Source of the DNA: Owenia fusiformis
Taxonomy: Eukaryota; Annelida; Polychaeta; Sabellida; Oweniidae
Direction of reading: 5' to 3'
Assembly: GCA_903813345.2 (NCBI GenBank)
Contig: CAIIXF020000006.1
Span: 11,350,348-11,414,347 of the forward strand
DNA length: 64,000 nt
Under the pieces are notes generated by a model. That model was not told the DNA's origin and ran no database searches. It worked only from the letters and a program-made list of their open reading frames with translations. Of the stretch, positions 1 to 12,900 are shown in pieces (within the stretch, counting starts at the first letter, position 1; the number at the start of each line of letters is the position of its first letter). Made by a program: the position numbers and the translations under genes.

Positions 1-192
1 CCATCTTAACAGCAGCAATTCTTTTCGGGTCGGATAGATATTGAGTTGGAAAAAGAGAACGATGAGGGTAGAAACTCTAAGGAAACTCTTCTAAAGTGCC
101 TTAACAGGTTTTAAGAGGGTTATAAAATTCCACACCCCTATTTTAAGGGCTTTTAAGGTCATATCTGAAAATAATTGCTGCTGTTAACATGG
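1..192. repeat. Hairpin-type repeat at window edge
   Basis: The first 20 bases (CCATCTTAACAGCAGCAATT) match, with one mismatch, the reverse complement of 173-192 (AATTGCTGCTGTTAACATGG). This gives terminal inverted repeats around a 150-bp interior without an ORF. It looks like a small non-autonomous inverted-repeat element whose left flank is cut by the window, so no target duplication can be read. Confidence 0.55.
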
Positions 193-3100
193 CCAAGGGG
201 GACTCATTGACTAGTAATGTGGTGTAAAATTCAACTTTATTTTGACAAAACACTAACTTTTAAAATGACTGTAACTTTTTCCCATTTGAGAGTTAAACCA
301 TGATACTTGGCAAATCAATGTAACTTTGAATAAGCTTTAAAATGATATATGACACATACTATGATGGCACTGGAATATGTCTGCCTAGGGGGGGGGGCAT
401 ACTTTCGGGACACTCTGTACAAGGGAACAGATTCAATCTACTCAATGTTCGTACCTATCAACAAGACAAAGTTGAAGTGATATAATTTGTATCAAACAAT
501 TTAGTGAACGTAAATGTTACCCAAAGGAGTAAGTGGATTGGATGGTTTGTCGACCTGGTTATTTTAACCTATGAAAGTCTGTCATGTCTAGAATGCCATA
601 CAAACCTACATACAGGGCAGAAAATACCAAATATCAATTTTCATTCTTTATACTATGTACTATTTTGTATGATTTAATAACGGTACGGATTGATACATGA
701 TATAATCGATTATACAATTTTTGTATATATCTTTGATATTGAAAGTTGATTCTTAGTTCATGAATTATATTCATGATAATTATTGGAGCACTATACCAGG
801 ATTTCATTAAACCAATTTATGCCCCCGGGTTTATGCCTATTCAATATGTTCTCATCTCGCTCATGATCTTTTGATCACACAACTGGACATGTGGATGTAT
901 AAACAGACATCGGAATTAACTCCTACAAATTCGGAAACAGACACGTTGCATTCCAAGAAATGGTGTTTGAGAAAAACGAGTACAAGAGTATTCAATGCTG
1001 AGATGCTGCTGTATATGGGATTGTCGAATAATACCAGTTTAAAGACAATAAGCAGCAACTTAAAATGTGCGGAATTGAATATGCACAACTTGATCGTTAA
1101 CTTGGTTGAAAACAAAATACTGATAATGAAGAGTTGCTAAATACCATTATCATTATGTTAATTGGTTTGTCTCGTTAAATTGTCACAGTCATTAGTTCAA
1201 GTTTTTTCTTTTAACGTCAATGAATGCCTTTGACAATAATTATTCATGGCGAACGGTTGTTACAGCGTTTTACAAAACGTGTCATTCGATCTGCGTACAT
1301 GTCGATGTTTTTCAAATCATGAACAAAACGGCCAGAAAAAATATTTATTTCATTTCGTTTCTTTGGTAACCACATCCTTGTTGCATCCTAGAGGTCGTGA
1401 TTTGTAGCTTGATTCTCATCTTGAGAAAGCTTGAGATGTGATGGAACGCATCTAGTTCTTCAATTATCTCGTACATCAAACAATCAATGCACCCAAGTGA
1501 GAACCAGAGGAAGCAGTCGTCAAACTCACTCTGTCTCCATACCTTTATTTCATTCTAGCCATTAGCTTATTTAGAAAGCCGGGATGATACTGTATCTATC
1601 GATAGCACTACAATCCAAGTTGTTAAATTAATGTGTTGTGTCTCTTTTTCATCCTAGGTTGTATGAACTAATGCAGCTTTTAAAAAAGGAGCTTGACCCT
1701 TTGACGCTCTTGTGGATTTAGTCCATTTCACATCAATAGAGATTAACGCTTCATCTTGTATGAGTACAAGTTCCAGTACCCATGTTGGAGTATTGATTCT
1801 TCATATTTCAATATGTATTGAATGAGTGAGGTCACTAAAAATAAAATTTCCGAAATAACCACTGGATTTGGGCATCAATGTCATTAAGTCATTAAGTAAG
1901 AATCGTCGTCTGAAATTGTTGCGATAACCTAAGTGTTCCTTTAATCATCTTTTCAATTATATTGACCTCTAAATTAGATTGACCAATAAATGACCGTGAC
2001 CTCTTAATGTGACCTATGTTTACCGGTAGCATGTGGCCGTGTCCAACCAAAATGACACATTGTATCCGAACATAACTAAATACAGAAAGCATTTAGTTAA
2101 CAGTAAGTGAAAGTCAGACTAAAAGGAACCATCCCTTCGAATAAAATATAACTGAAACGTTTATATACGTTTTATATTATAAAAAGTAAACTCGGAAACT
2201 TGGGTCAAGTCAGAATAGATAGGGGGGAGAGACCGACTTCTTTAGTAGCACTTAGCAGTTGGGCTTTAACAAACGTCTGCATTTTAACCTTATCATGTTT
2301 TTGAAAACTAAAGGAAAAAATATAAACTAATTTTTATATTATGTGGTGCTCAGTCATTTTACACTTACACAGTGGGTGTAGTTCCGATATTACGGGCTCT
2401 AATCAAGCGTTATAATGTACATAGTAGGAGATCATTTATATAAGAAATGTGACAGTGAGGACGGGAAAACTGGAATGGAAATTTCGTATTCTAAAAGTAA
2501 CTGATTCTCTGATATATGACGAAATAGCCTACAATAGGCTTTAAATAGATTGCCGCTCGACACAATCAACGAGTTCGTATTCTTCTACGAACACATTCTT
2601 TCGGAGATCATACTGCATGCCATTGTTATCCAGTAATATGCATATAATTACAACTTGGTAATCGTGATGGTGATTGTTAATATAGAATTTATCCCCGATA
2701 ATATAGTTTATAGAGTGAAATTGTCAATTAGATTGTGCCCAGTGGATCATTAGCCATAATGACACTTTTCAGGTCTCACTGCGGAGATTACACTAATCCA
2801 CAATTTATATCATAATTCAATCAAACAATTCTTATTTATCTCATTTATTATTGGTGTTGATCCGGCTGAAGTATCGTGAACCGTATTGGATTGAGGGATT
2901 AAGACGCATGGATATGACTTCAATACAAGAGATCATCACCACAGTCTTCCATTCAACACCCACCATGATATTGATTCTAACGAACATAGAAATGTTTTTT
3001 TGTTTTTTTTATTGCAAGTGTATCAATTGTCAGAGAATGTTTAAATTTGAATACACCATTTTATATTATAAAAGCTACGTGGTAATCCCTTCTCTGAAGT

Positions 3101-3840
3101 TTTACTAAAACCTGCGATGTAAGATTACATACATGTACTTATGGGCTCGAAATGCCAATTTTCTTAATTTCAAATTATCAATAACATTATGTCTTAAATT
3201 GACGACAGCGATGAACGTTTGACGAAAAATGAAAATCGAAAATTTTATCGTTCAGACTTGCATTACATCAGTCACATCACATATGCCTGGCATTGCCATT
3301 TTTATATTTTATATAAACCTTTGTACAATTTAATGCCATTTCAATTACATCTTTCTCTTACATCTTTCATCATCGTACATCTCTCTCTCGTTTTGTGTGT
3401 TACAATAAACACATTTAAGTTTTAAAGAGAGTTCAATGGCCATATTGGATTTATAAAGACAACCCAACCCATGCATTAAGGCGGATAACTTCGTGATTTT
3501 AGATTTGATGTATATCATGCATAGAAATTCAATATGAAATTATACATACATGTACCTGGCGTGACAGGCTAATAATATATATTGCTGATGTCAACCAATG
3601 GGAAGCCTGTGTCTACCTACGTTTACCTTAGTATCATGACGTCTAATTTCATTAACACATGTTCTTATGATATAAATATTCAATGCTAAACAAATAACAT
3701 TATTATAGAACATATACGAAGTAAAGAAGCGTCTAACCACAGATAGCGATGCCAAGGGCTACAAACGAATTCTAAGAAGACTCATCTTGCTATTGTGTGA
3801 AAATACAAAATTGAAACAACTCAAACCATTTTGAATTTCA
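193..3840. other. Intergenic or 5'-UTR/intron sequence, no gene supported
   Basis: No reading frame here has protein-like composition, a splice context or a recognisable motif. The short ORFs at 861-1140, 1892-2092 and 2851-3425 are AT-rich and lack any domain. The ATG exon at 3841 starts at a good acceptor (TTTTGAATTTCAG), so a 5'-UTR exon and the promoter of the peptide gene should lie somewhere in or before this stretch. I cannot place them. Confidence 0.5.
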
Positions 3841-3987
3841 GAAAAATGGCAACTTTGGTGCAACAGTTAAGACATTTGATAGTTGCGATGACCCTTTGGG
3901 TATCACTAGCTCACGCTCTTCCATTAAGCGACCAACAGATGGACGACACTGGCCTGGTTCATTCAGAAAGAGATGCTCCTTCAAATG
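3841..3987 (+). CDS. Peptide precursor exon 1 (signal peptide)
   Basis: The exon starts after the acceptor TTTTGAATTTCAG. Its ATG is at 3846, only five bases in, so an upstream untranslated exon is implied. The 47 complete codons encode the signal peptide and a short acidic spacer ending SERDAPSN. The donor is ATG|GTAAGT, leaving phase 1. The following intron is about 9.7 kb and full of repeats. Confidence 0.72.
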
Positions 3988-6900
3988 GTAAGTAACGTTA
4001 AAAGTCATCTTACTCTTGTCATTACTGCGCTCAAAAGACGATAATTAGCATATTGTGTTATCAAAAAAGCGCAAGGAGCATATAGAGAACATTGTTAACA
4101 CTAACACAACAGAATAAAACCAAACGATGAGAACAAAAATTAAAACTACTGGTCGGTGTGGCTCACGAAACAAGTCAAAAACAACAGTTACCGTACGCGG
4201 GCAAATTTACGATAATTGATATTTTCAAAATCAGTTGCTCTTAAGAGGGCGATGTTAGATGTGTGTTACCCAAGCAATTAAATACTTTTTCTATGCAAAA
4301 ACCATTTGTCTAATACTTTGTATCCTCCAACACACTGGTTAAATTAACATTGCTGAAGCATCATTTATTCAAGCTTTCGCCAGAAAGTGCGCTTAAAGTC
4401 CCCGTCTAAAGTTTGAAAATATTTTTTTATCATTCATTTACTATTTGTCAGGACTTAAAAAGTGATTTGAGAGATTTTTGAACAAAAAAAAATTTTTGAA
4501 AAAAAAGCATTTCATTTCTCAAATATTCAAATTTCCCGCCATTTTTCAAAAAAAGTTGAAATTTATTAATCATCAAATATTTCTTAATGCATTTCAAAAA
4601 AGATTATCTTTTTAACACCAATGCAAAGATTGAACAAAGGACACACTATTTCCATAATAAAACGCCATATTTAATGGGCCACTTCAATGTTTTAGCATAT
4701 CAAAAATATTTTGAAACATTAGTGATGTCACTAAGGTAACAAAAACTTTTCGAAAAAAATTGAAATTTTTTTTTCGATGTCAATCTTTTCTAAATATGCT
4801 AGACTTTCATAAAAACCAATGTTGATTGTCTAACCAGGTTAAAAGGAAGAATAAATTATGTTTTAGATATCATTGTACCATTGGTTTCTATGAGAACTAT
4901 AATTTTGAAATGCATTTTTCTCAGAACCATTTTCATGCACTGATAAGTTCATTTCTCGCTTATTTATCAACCTATTTTCTTAATTTTTTCGGCAAAAAAC
5001 ATGGGAGGATGAATCCAATGCATTGGTATGAATTGTGGCTAATTAGAAGATATGAGTGACTTCTAAAAGTTGGTTTTAAATAAATTCACAAATTTTGGAA
5101 CAAAAAGTCTATCAAAAACCACTTCTTGAAATTTAAAAAAAAAGTTTCATATATCACACTTTGATAACATTGGGTAAGACTACAATATAAGCCAAAGTGG
5201 TTTAAACTTTACATGGGGCCTTTAAGGGTTACTTCTTAAATGACAGACAATGAAAACATCAGACAAAATATTGTTATTTTCTGTGGTGGATTTAGGTTTT
5301 GCTTTCCAGTATTTTGTATCCTCCAAACATTAAGATTTCATGAATGCACATAAATGATTTCAAACAATTATTTTTAGAATTGAGACTAATCCAATGTAGT
5401 ATTTAAATTATTATTATCTAATTAGACTCCAGATGAAAATCTGGAGTCTATTGCTTTTGCCAGTTTTCTTTATTATTATTATTATTAGACTCCAGATGAA
5501 AATCTGGAGTCTATTGCTTTTGCCAGTTTTCTTTTTATTAGACTCCAGATGAAAATCTGGAGTCTATTGCTTTCGTCAGTTTTCTTTATTATTATTCTTT
5601 CAGAATCTTCCTCCTTCCCAGATTTCTCACCAACTAAAAGAATTTACTTTAAGCTGCTTACATGATTAACTAGGGAATGTATCTGGGATGATGGGAAATT
5701 AGGTCAAATTTTTATCTAGGTCAAAGGTCAAGAACTAGGTCAAATCCAGTACTTTGTCACTTTTTCCCATTATCTCGGTCGTCCTTCAATATTTTTGATC
5801 CTGGTTTTTTTCATTGTGTTCCTCATAAAAAAGTAAAAAACCTAGGGTCGATTTAGTTTTTTGGTATCTCAAACCGATTTCGAGATATCAGTGTCCGAAA
5901 ACGAGGTCCAAAAAAAATTTCACCGAATCCAATGTCCAGGATATCAGTATTATGGGAAATTTTCTCAGGATTCCGAATCTGAAAACCAAATTTCGATCTG
6001 ACTTCCGGTTCAGAAGTTATAGCGTTTTGAAAATTCAAAAATCGCTAAATTTGGTGCCCCATGTTAATTCAATGGGAAAAAATATTTTTTTGAAGTGTAA
6101 AATACGAGATATAGACTAAGCACAGCTAAACATAATGGAAGCCCATAAAAGAAAGGGACCACAAGACCTTCTTTTCATAAAAATTTGGACACCAAAATGC
6201 CTAGGTCAAAATCTAGGTCAAATTCAAAGTTTTTCCTTATTTTTGCGATTCTGACACTACAGATTAATTATATTCTTCGAAAATTTGTGTACATGTAGCC
6301 AAGAGTGTGCTAATAGTGTTATCCTTTTGCCGTCAGGAAGTATTTTGACCCACTTTTGAGATATGGTGTCCGAAAAGTAGGTCAAACTAAAAAGTTCTCC
6401 AAATTTAACGTATGAGTTATGAATTAAGGGTAGAATTTTCTCAGGAATCCAAATCTGCAAACCAAATTTCAATCCGGCTTTTGGTTTGGAATTTATGTCG
6501 TTTTGATAGCTCAAAAATCGCTAAATTTGGTGCCCCATGTTATGGCAATGGGAAAAAAGATTTTTTTGAAGTGAAAAATACGAGATATAGACTTAGTACA
6601 GCTAAACATAATGGAAGCCCATAAAAGAAGGGGACCTCAAAACCTTCTAATTTTGAAAATTTGGACAACAAAATGCCTAGGTCAAAATCTAGGTCAAATT
6701 CAAAGCTTTTCCTTATTTTTGCGATTCTGACACTACACTTTAATTATATTCTTCGAAATTGTGTATACATGTAGCCAAGAGTGTGCTAATAGTGTTAGCC
6801 TTTTGCCGTCAAAAAGTATTTTGACCCACTTTTGAGATATGGTGTCCCAAAAGTAGGTCAAAATAAAAAAATCTTCAAATGTAACGTATGAGTTATGAAT

Positions 6901-9900
6901 AAGGGGTAGAATTTTATCAGGAATCCGAATCTGCAAATCAAATTTTGATTCGACCTCCTGTTCGGAAGTTATGGTGTTTTGAAAGCTCAAAAATCGCTAA
7001 ATTTGCTGCCCCATGTTATGTCAATGGGAAAAAAGATTTTTTTGAAGTGTAAAATACGAGATATAGACTGAGTACAGCTTAATATAATGAAAGCCTATTA
7101 AAGAAGGGGACCTCGAAGGCTACTTAGCTCCAAAATTTGGACACCAAAATGCCTAGGTCAAAATCTAGGTCAAATTTATAGTTTTCCCTTATTTTTGCGA
7201 TTCTGACACTATATTTAAATGATTTGCTTTAAAATTTTGTATACAGGTAGCAAAGAGTATGCTAAAAGTGTTAGCGTTTTGCCGTCAGAAAGTATTTTGA
7301 CCCACTTTTGAGATATGGTGTCCGAAAAGTAGGCCAAAGTTAAAAGTTTTCCAAATTTAACGTATGAGTTATGAATTAAGGGTAGAATTTTCTCAGAAAT
7401 CTAGATCTGCAAACCAATTTTCGATCCGACTACTTGTTCTGAAGTTATGGCGTTTTGAAATCTCAAAAATCGCTAAATTTGGTGCCCCATGTTAAATCAA
7501 TGGGACCGAATAATTTTTTGAAGTATAAAAATACGAGATATAGAATGAGTACAGCTAAACATAATGAAAGCCCATAGAAGAAGGGGACCTCAAAAGCTAC
7601 TTTCCTTCAAAGTTTGGACACCAAAATACCTAGTTCAAAATCTAGGTCAAATTCATAGTTTTTTTTATTTTGCGATTCTGACACTACACTTCAATGATAT
7701 TCTCCGAAATTTTGTAAACTTCTAGCAAAGAGTGTGCTAATAATGTTAACATTTTGCCGTCAATAAGTTTTTTGACCCACTTTTGAGATATGGTGTCCGA
7801 AATGTAGGTCAAAATAAAAAGTTCTCCAATTTTAAAGTATGAGTTATGAATTAGGGGTAGAATTTCCTCAGGAATCTGGATCTGAAATTAAAATTGCAAT
7901 CCGACCCCCGGTTTAGATTCTACGCCATTTTGAAGTTTGAAATTCGCACTTGCCAGTATTCATGATGCAGATTGATCAAATATACTTTCAAAAATATCTG
8001 CATACCCTACTTTACCTCTCTACCTACTCAGCTACTTATTTGACTACTAACTCAAAATTACTTGATTAGTTATTACTTCCTTAGCTACTTACTCAGCTAC
8101 CTACTCAGCTTTTTACTCAGTTACTTACTCAGCTACTTACTCAACTACTACTTAGGTACTTACTCAGCTAATTACTCAGTTACTTACTCAGCTCTTTACT
8201 GATCTATCTAGGTCAAATAAATCTGGAGTCTTAAATTGAACTTGTTCAATTTCACAAATCTAGTTATTATTCTTTCTTCCTCTTCCTCCTTCCCAGATTT
8301 CTCGCCAACTAGAAGAGCTTACTTTAAGCTGCTTACATGATTAACTAGGGAATGTATCTGGGATGATGGGAAATTAGGTCAAATTTTTATCTAGGTCAAA
8401 GGTCAAGAACTAGGTCAAATCCAGTACTTTGTCACTTTTTCCCATTATCTCGGTCGTCCTTCAATATTTTTGATCCTGGTTTTTTTCATTGTGTTCCTCA
8501 TAAAAAAGTAGAAAACCTAGGGTCGATTTAGTTTTTTGGTATCTCAAACCGATTTCGAGATATCAGTGTCCGAAAACGAGGTCCAATAAGAATTTCACCG
8601 AATCCAATGTCCAGGATATCAGTCTTATAGGAAATTTTCTCTGGATTTTGAATCTGAAAACCAATTTTCGATCAGACTTCCGGTTCAGAAGTTATGGCGT
8701 TTTGAAAATTCAAAAATCGCTAAATTTGGTGCCCCATGTTAATTCAATGGGAAAAAATATGTTTTTGAAGTGTAAAATACGAGATATAGACTAAGCACAG
8801 CTAAACATAATGGAAGCCCATAAAAGAAAGGGAGCACAAGACCTTCTTTTCATAAAAATTTGGACACCAAAATGCCTAGGTCAAAATCTAGGTCAAATTC
8901 AAAGTTTTTCCTTATTTTTGCGATTCTGACACTACAGATTAATTATATTCTTCGAAAATTTGTATACATGTAGCCAAGAGTGTGCTAATAGCGTAAGCCT
9001 TTTGCCGTCAGAAAGTATTTTGACCCACTTTTGAGATATGGTGTCCGAAAAGTAGGTCAAAATAAAAAATTCTCCAAATTTTACATATGAGTTATGAATT
9101 AAGAGGAGAATTTTCTCAGGAATCCGAATCTGCAAACCAAATTTCGATCCGACTTCCGGTTCCAAAGTTATGGCGTGTCCGAAAAGTAGGTCAAAACAAA
9201 AATTCGCCAAATTTAACGTATGAGTTATGAATAAGGGGTAGAATTTTGTCAGGAATCCGAATCTTTAAATCAAATTTCGATCTGACTTCCGGTTTGAAAG
9301 TTATGGCGTTTTGAAATTTCGAGAAAAATCGATCTGATGTTATCCTGATAGAAAGTCAAGGAAAAAAGATTTTTTTGAAGTGTAAAATACGAGATATAGA
9401 TTGAGTACAGCTTAAGATAATGAATTCCTATAAAAGAAGGGGACCTCAAAAGCTACCTAGTTTCAATATTTGGACACCAAAATGCCTAGGTCAAAATCTA
9501 GGTCAAATTCATAGTTTTTCCTTATTTTTGCGATTCTGGCACTACACTTTTAGGATTTGCTTCAAAATTTTGTATACAGGTAGCAAAGAGTGTGCTTATA
9601 GTGTAAGTCTTTTGCCGTCAGAGAGTATTTTGACCCACTTTTGAGATATGGTGTCCGAAAAGTAGGTGAAAATAAAAAATTCTCCAAATTTAACATATGA
9701 GTTATGAATTAAGAGTAGAATTTTCTCAGGAATCCGAATCTGCAAACCAAATTTCGATCCGACTTCCGGTTCCAAAGTTATGGCGTGTCCAAAAAGTAGG
9801 TCAAAATAAAAATTCGCCAAATTTAACGTATGAGTTATGAATTAGGGGTAGCATTTTGTCAGGAATCCGAATCTTTAAATCAAATTTCGATCCGACTTCC

Positions 9901-12900
9901 GGTTCGGAAATTATGGCGTTTTGAAATTTCGGAAAATCGATCTGATGGTATCCTGATAGAAAGTCAAGGAAAAACGATTTTTTTGAAGTGTAAAATACGA
10001 GATATAGATTGAGTACAGCTTAAGATAATGAATTCCTATTAAAGAAGGGGACCTCAAAAGCTACCTAGTTTCAATATTTGGACACCAAAATGCCTAGGTC
10101 AAAATCTAGGTCAAATTCATAGTTTTTCCTTATTTTTGCGATTCTGGCACTACACTTTTAGGATTTGCTTCAACATTTTGTATACAGGTAGCAAAGCGTG
10201 TGCTAATAGTGAGAGCCTTTTGCCGTCAGAAAGTATTTTGACCCACTTTTGAGATATGGTGTCCGTAAAGTAGGTCAAAATAAAAAGTTCTCATAATTTA
10301 ACTTATGAGTTATGAATTAAGGGTAGAATTTCCTCAGGAATCCAAATCTGCAAACCAAATTTCAATCCGACTTCCGGTCAAAAATTCCTACTTACCTACC
10401 TACTTACCTACTCGGCTACCTACTTAGCTACCTACTCAGCTACCTACTCAGCTACTTACTCAGCTACCTACTCAGCTACTTACTCAGCTACCTACTCAGC
10501 TACTTACTCAATTACTTAATCATCTACTTACTCAGCTTCCTACTCAGTTACTTACTCAGTTACTTACTCAGCTCTTTACTCAAGTAAATCAATCTGGAGT
10601 CTTAAATTGAACTTTGTTCAATTTACCAATCTAGTTATTATTATTCTTCTTCCTCCTTCCCAGATTTCTCACCAACTAGAAGAGCTTACTTTAAGCTGCT
10701 TACATGATCAACTAGGGAATGTATCTGGCTTTCTGGGAAATTAGGTCAAATTTTTATCTAGGTCAAAGGTCAAGAACTAGGTCAAATCCAGTACTTTGTC
10801 ACTTTTTTCAATTTTCTCGGTCGTCCTTCAATATTTTCAATCCGGGTTTTTTTCATTGTGTTCCTCATAAAAAAGTAGGGGAAAACAGGTCGATTTAGTT
10901 TTTTGATATCTCAAACCGATTTCGAGATATCAGTGTCCGAAAACGAGGTCCAAAAAAAAGTTCTCCCAATTCAATGTCCACGCTACTGGTCTTGTAGGAA
11001 ATTTTCTCAGGATTCCGAATCTGAAAACCAAATTTCGATCCGACTTCCGGTTCGGAAGTTATATCGTTTTGAAAGCTCAAAAATCGCTAAATTTGGTGCC
11101 CATGTTAAGTCAATGGGAAAAAAGATTTTTTTGAAGTGAAAAATACGAAATATAGACTGAGTTCAGCTAAATATAATGGAAGCTTTTAAAAGAAGGGGAC
11201 CTCAAAAGCCATCTAGCTTAAAAATTTGGACACAAAAATGCCAAGGTCAAAATCTAGGTCAAATTCAAAGTTTTTCCTTATTTTTGCGATTCTGACACTA
11301 CACTTTAATTATATTCTTCGAAATCGTGTATACATGTAGCCAAGAGTGTGCTAATAGTGTTAACCTTTTGCCGTCAGGAAGTATTTTGACCCACTTTTGA
11401 GATATGGTGTCCCAAAAGTAGGTCAAAATAAAAAAATCTTCAAATTTAACTTATGAGTTATGAATCAGGGGTAGAATTTTGTCAGGAATCGGAATCTGCA
11501 AACCATATTTCGATCCGACTCCCGGTTCGGAAGTTATGGCGTGTCCAAAAAGTAGGTCAAAATAAAAAAATTCTAAATTTATCGTAAGAGTTATGAATTA
11601 GGGGTAGAATTTTATCAGGAATCCGAATCTGCAAACCAAATTTCGATTCGACATCTTGTTCAGAAGTTATGATGTTTTGAAAGCTCAAAAATCGCTAAAT
11701 TTGGTGCCCCATGTTAAATCAATGGGACCGAATAATTTTTTGAAGTGTAAAAATACAAGATATAGAATGAGTACAGCTAAACATAATGAAAGCCCATAAA
11801 AGAAGGGGACCTCAAAAGCTACTTTCCTTCAAAATTTGGACACCAAAATACCTAGTTCAAAATCTAGGTCAAATTCTTAGTTTTTTCTTATTTTTGCAAT
11901 TCGGACACTACACTTCAATGATATTCTTCGAAATTTTGTATACATGTAGCAAAGAGTGTGCTTATAATGTTAACTTTTTGCCGTCAAGAAGTTTTTAGGC
12001 CCACTTTTGAGATCTGGTGATCGAAATGTAGGTCAAAATAAAAAGTTCTCCAAATTTAACGTATCAGTTATGAATTAGGGGCATAATTTCCTAAGGAATC
12101 CGGATCTGAAATTAAAATTGCAATCCTACCCCCAGTTAAGCCATTTTGAAGTTTGAAATTCGCAGTTGCCAGTATTCACGATGCAGATTGATCAAATAAA
12201 CTTTCAAAAATTCCTACATACCCTACTTTACCTCCCTACCTACTCAGCTACTTATTTGACTACTTACTCAATTGCTTAATTAGTTATTACTTACTTAGCT
12301 ACTCACTCAGCTACTAACTCAGGTACTTACTCAGCTACTTACTCAGCTACCTACTCAGCTTTTTACCCAGTTACTTACTCAGCTACTTACTCAACTACTA
12401 CTAAGGTACTTACTCAGCTAATTACTCAGTTACTTACTCAGCTCTTTACTGATCTATCTAGGTAAAATAAATCTGGAGTCTTAAATTGAACTTGTTCAAT
12501 TTCACAAATCTAGTTATATCTAATTTGTTAGTAAATTGAATATGTTGAGTATGTGTTGGAGGATACAAAGCATATGGACATTATTAAACGTGTTATTTCT
12601 CAGTGAGTATGAAATATTGAACAACCCTTTTTGAGAGCTGGCCAGAAATATATTTTATTAACCAGTTAGAAATTATTGACGGCCTTGATGCATAATTTGT
12701 TGTTGTTTGAATTTCAATAGCCACCATTAAAGCTGTTTTTAAGAAATAATAAGCAATATTTTCAATATATATCGCATGGTCATGGTAAACAGTTGTGTTG
12801 ACATTACGATAGCACACATATAATGTCTTTGATATCAATATACATGGCGCAGGATGGGGTAGAATAGCAGAATTCATGGAGTTTAAGAAATATCAATTAT

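Larger units (their letters stand above)
5422..12520. repeat. Nested tandem macro-repeat array, about 7.1 kb
   Basis: Three large units start near 5597, 8270 and 10645 with the same block (CCCAGATTTCTC...AACTAG, then TAGGTCAAATTTTTATCTAG). Each ends in a 12-bp minisatellite followed by AATCTGGAGTCTTAAATTGA. Inside each, degenerate subunits of roughly 450-500 bp recur, marked by TTTTGACCCACTTTTGAGAT, TTGCCGTCA and CCTAGGTCAAAATCTAGGTC. Unit 1 is preceded by three copies of AGACTCCAGATGAAAATCTG at 5424, 5487 and 5540. That motif is palindromic with its continuation, and its half recurs at each unit end. Short ORFs here are by-products of the repeat. The array fills most of intron 1 of the peptide gene. 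Confidence 0.85.
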
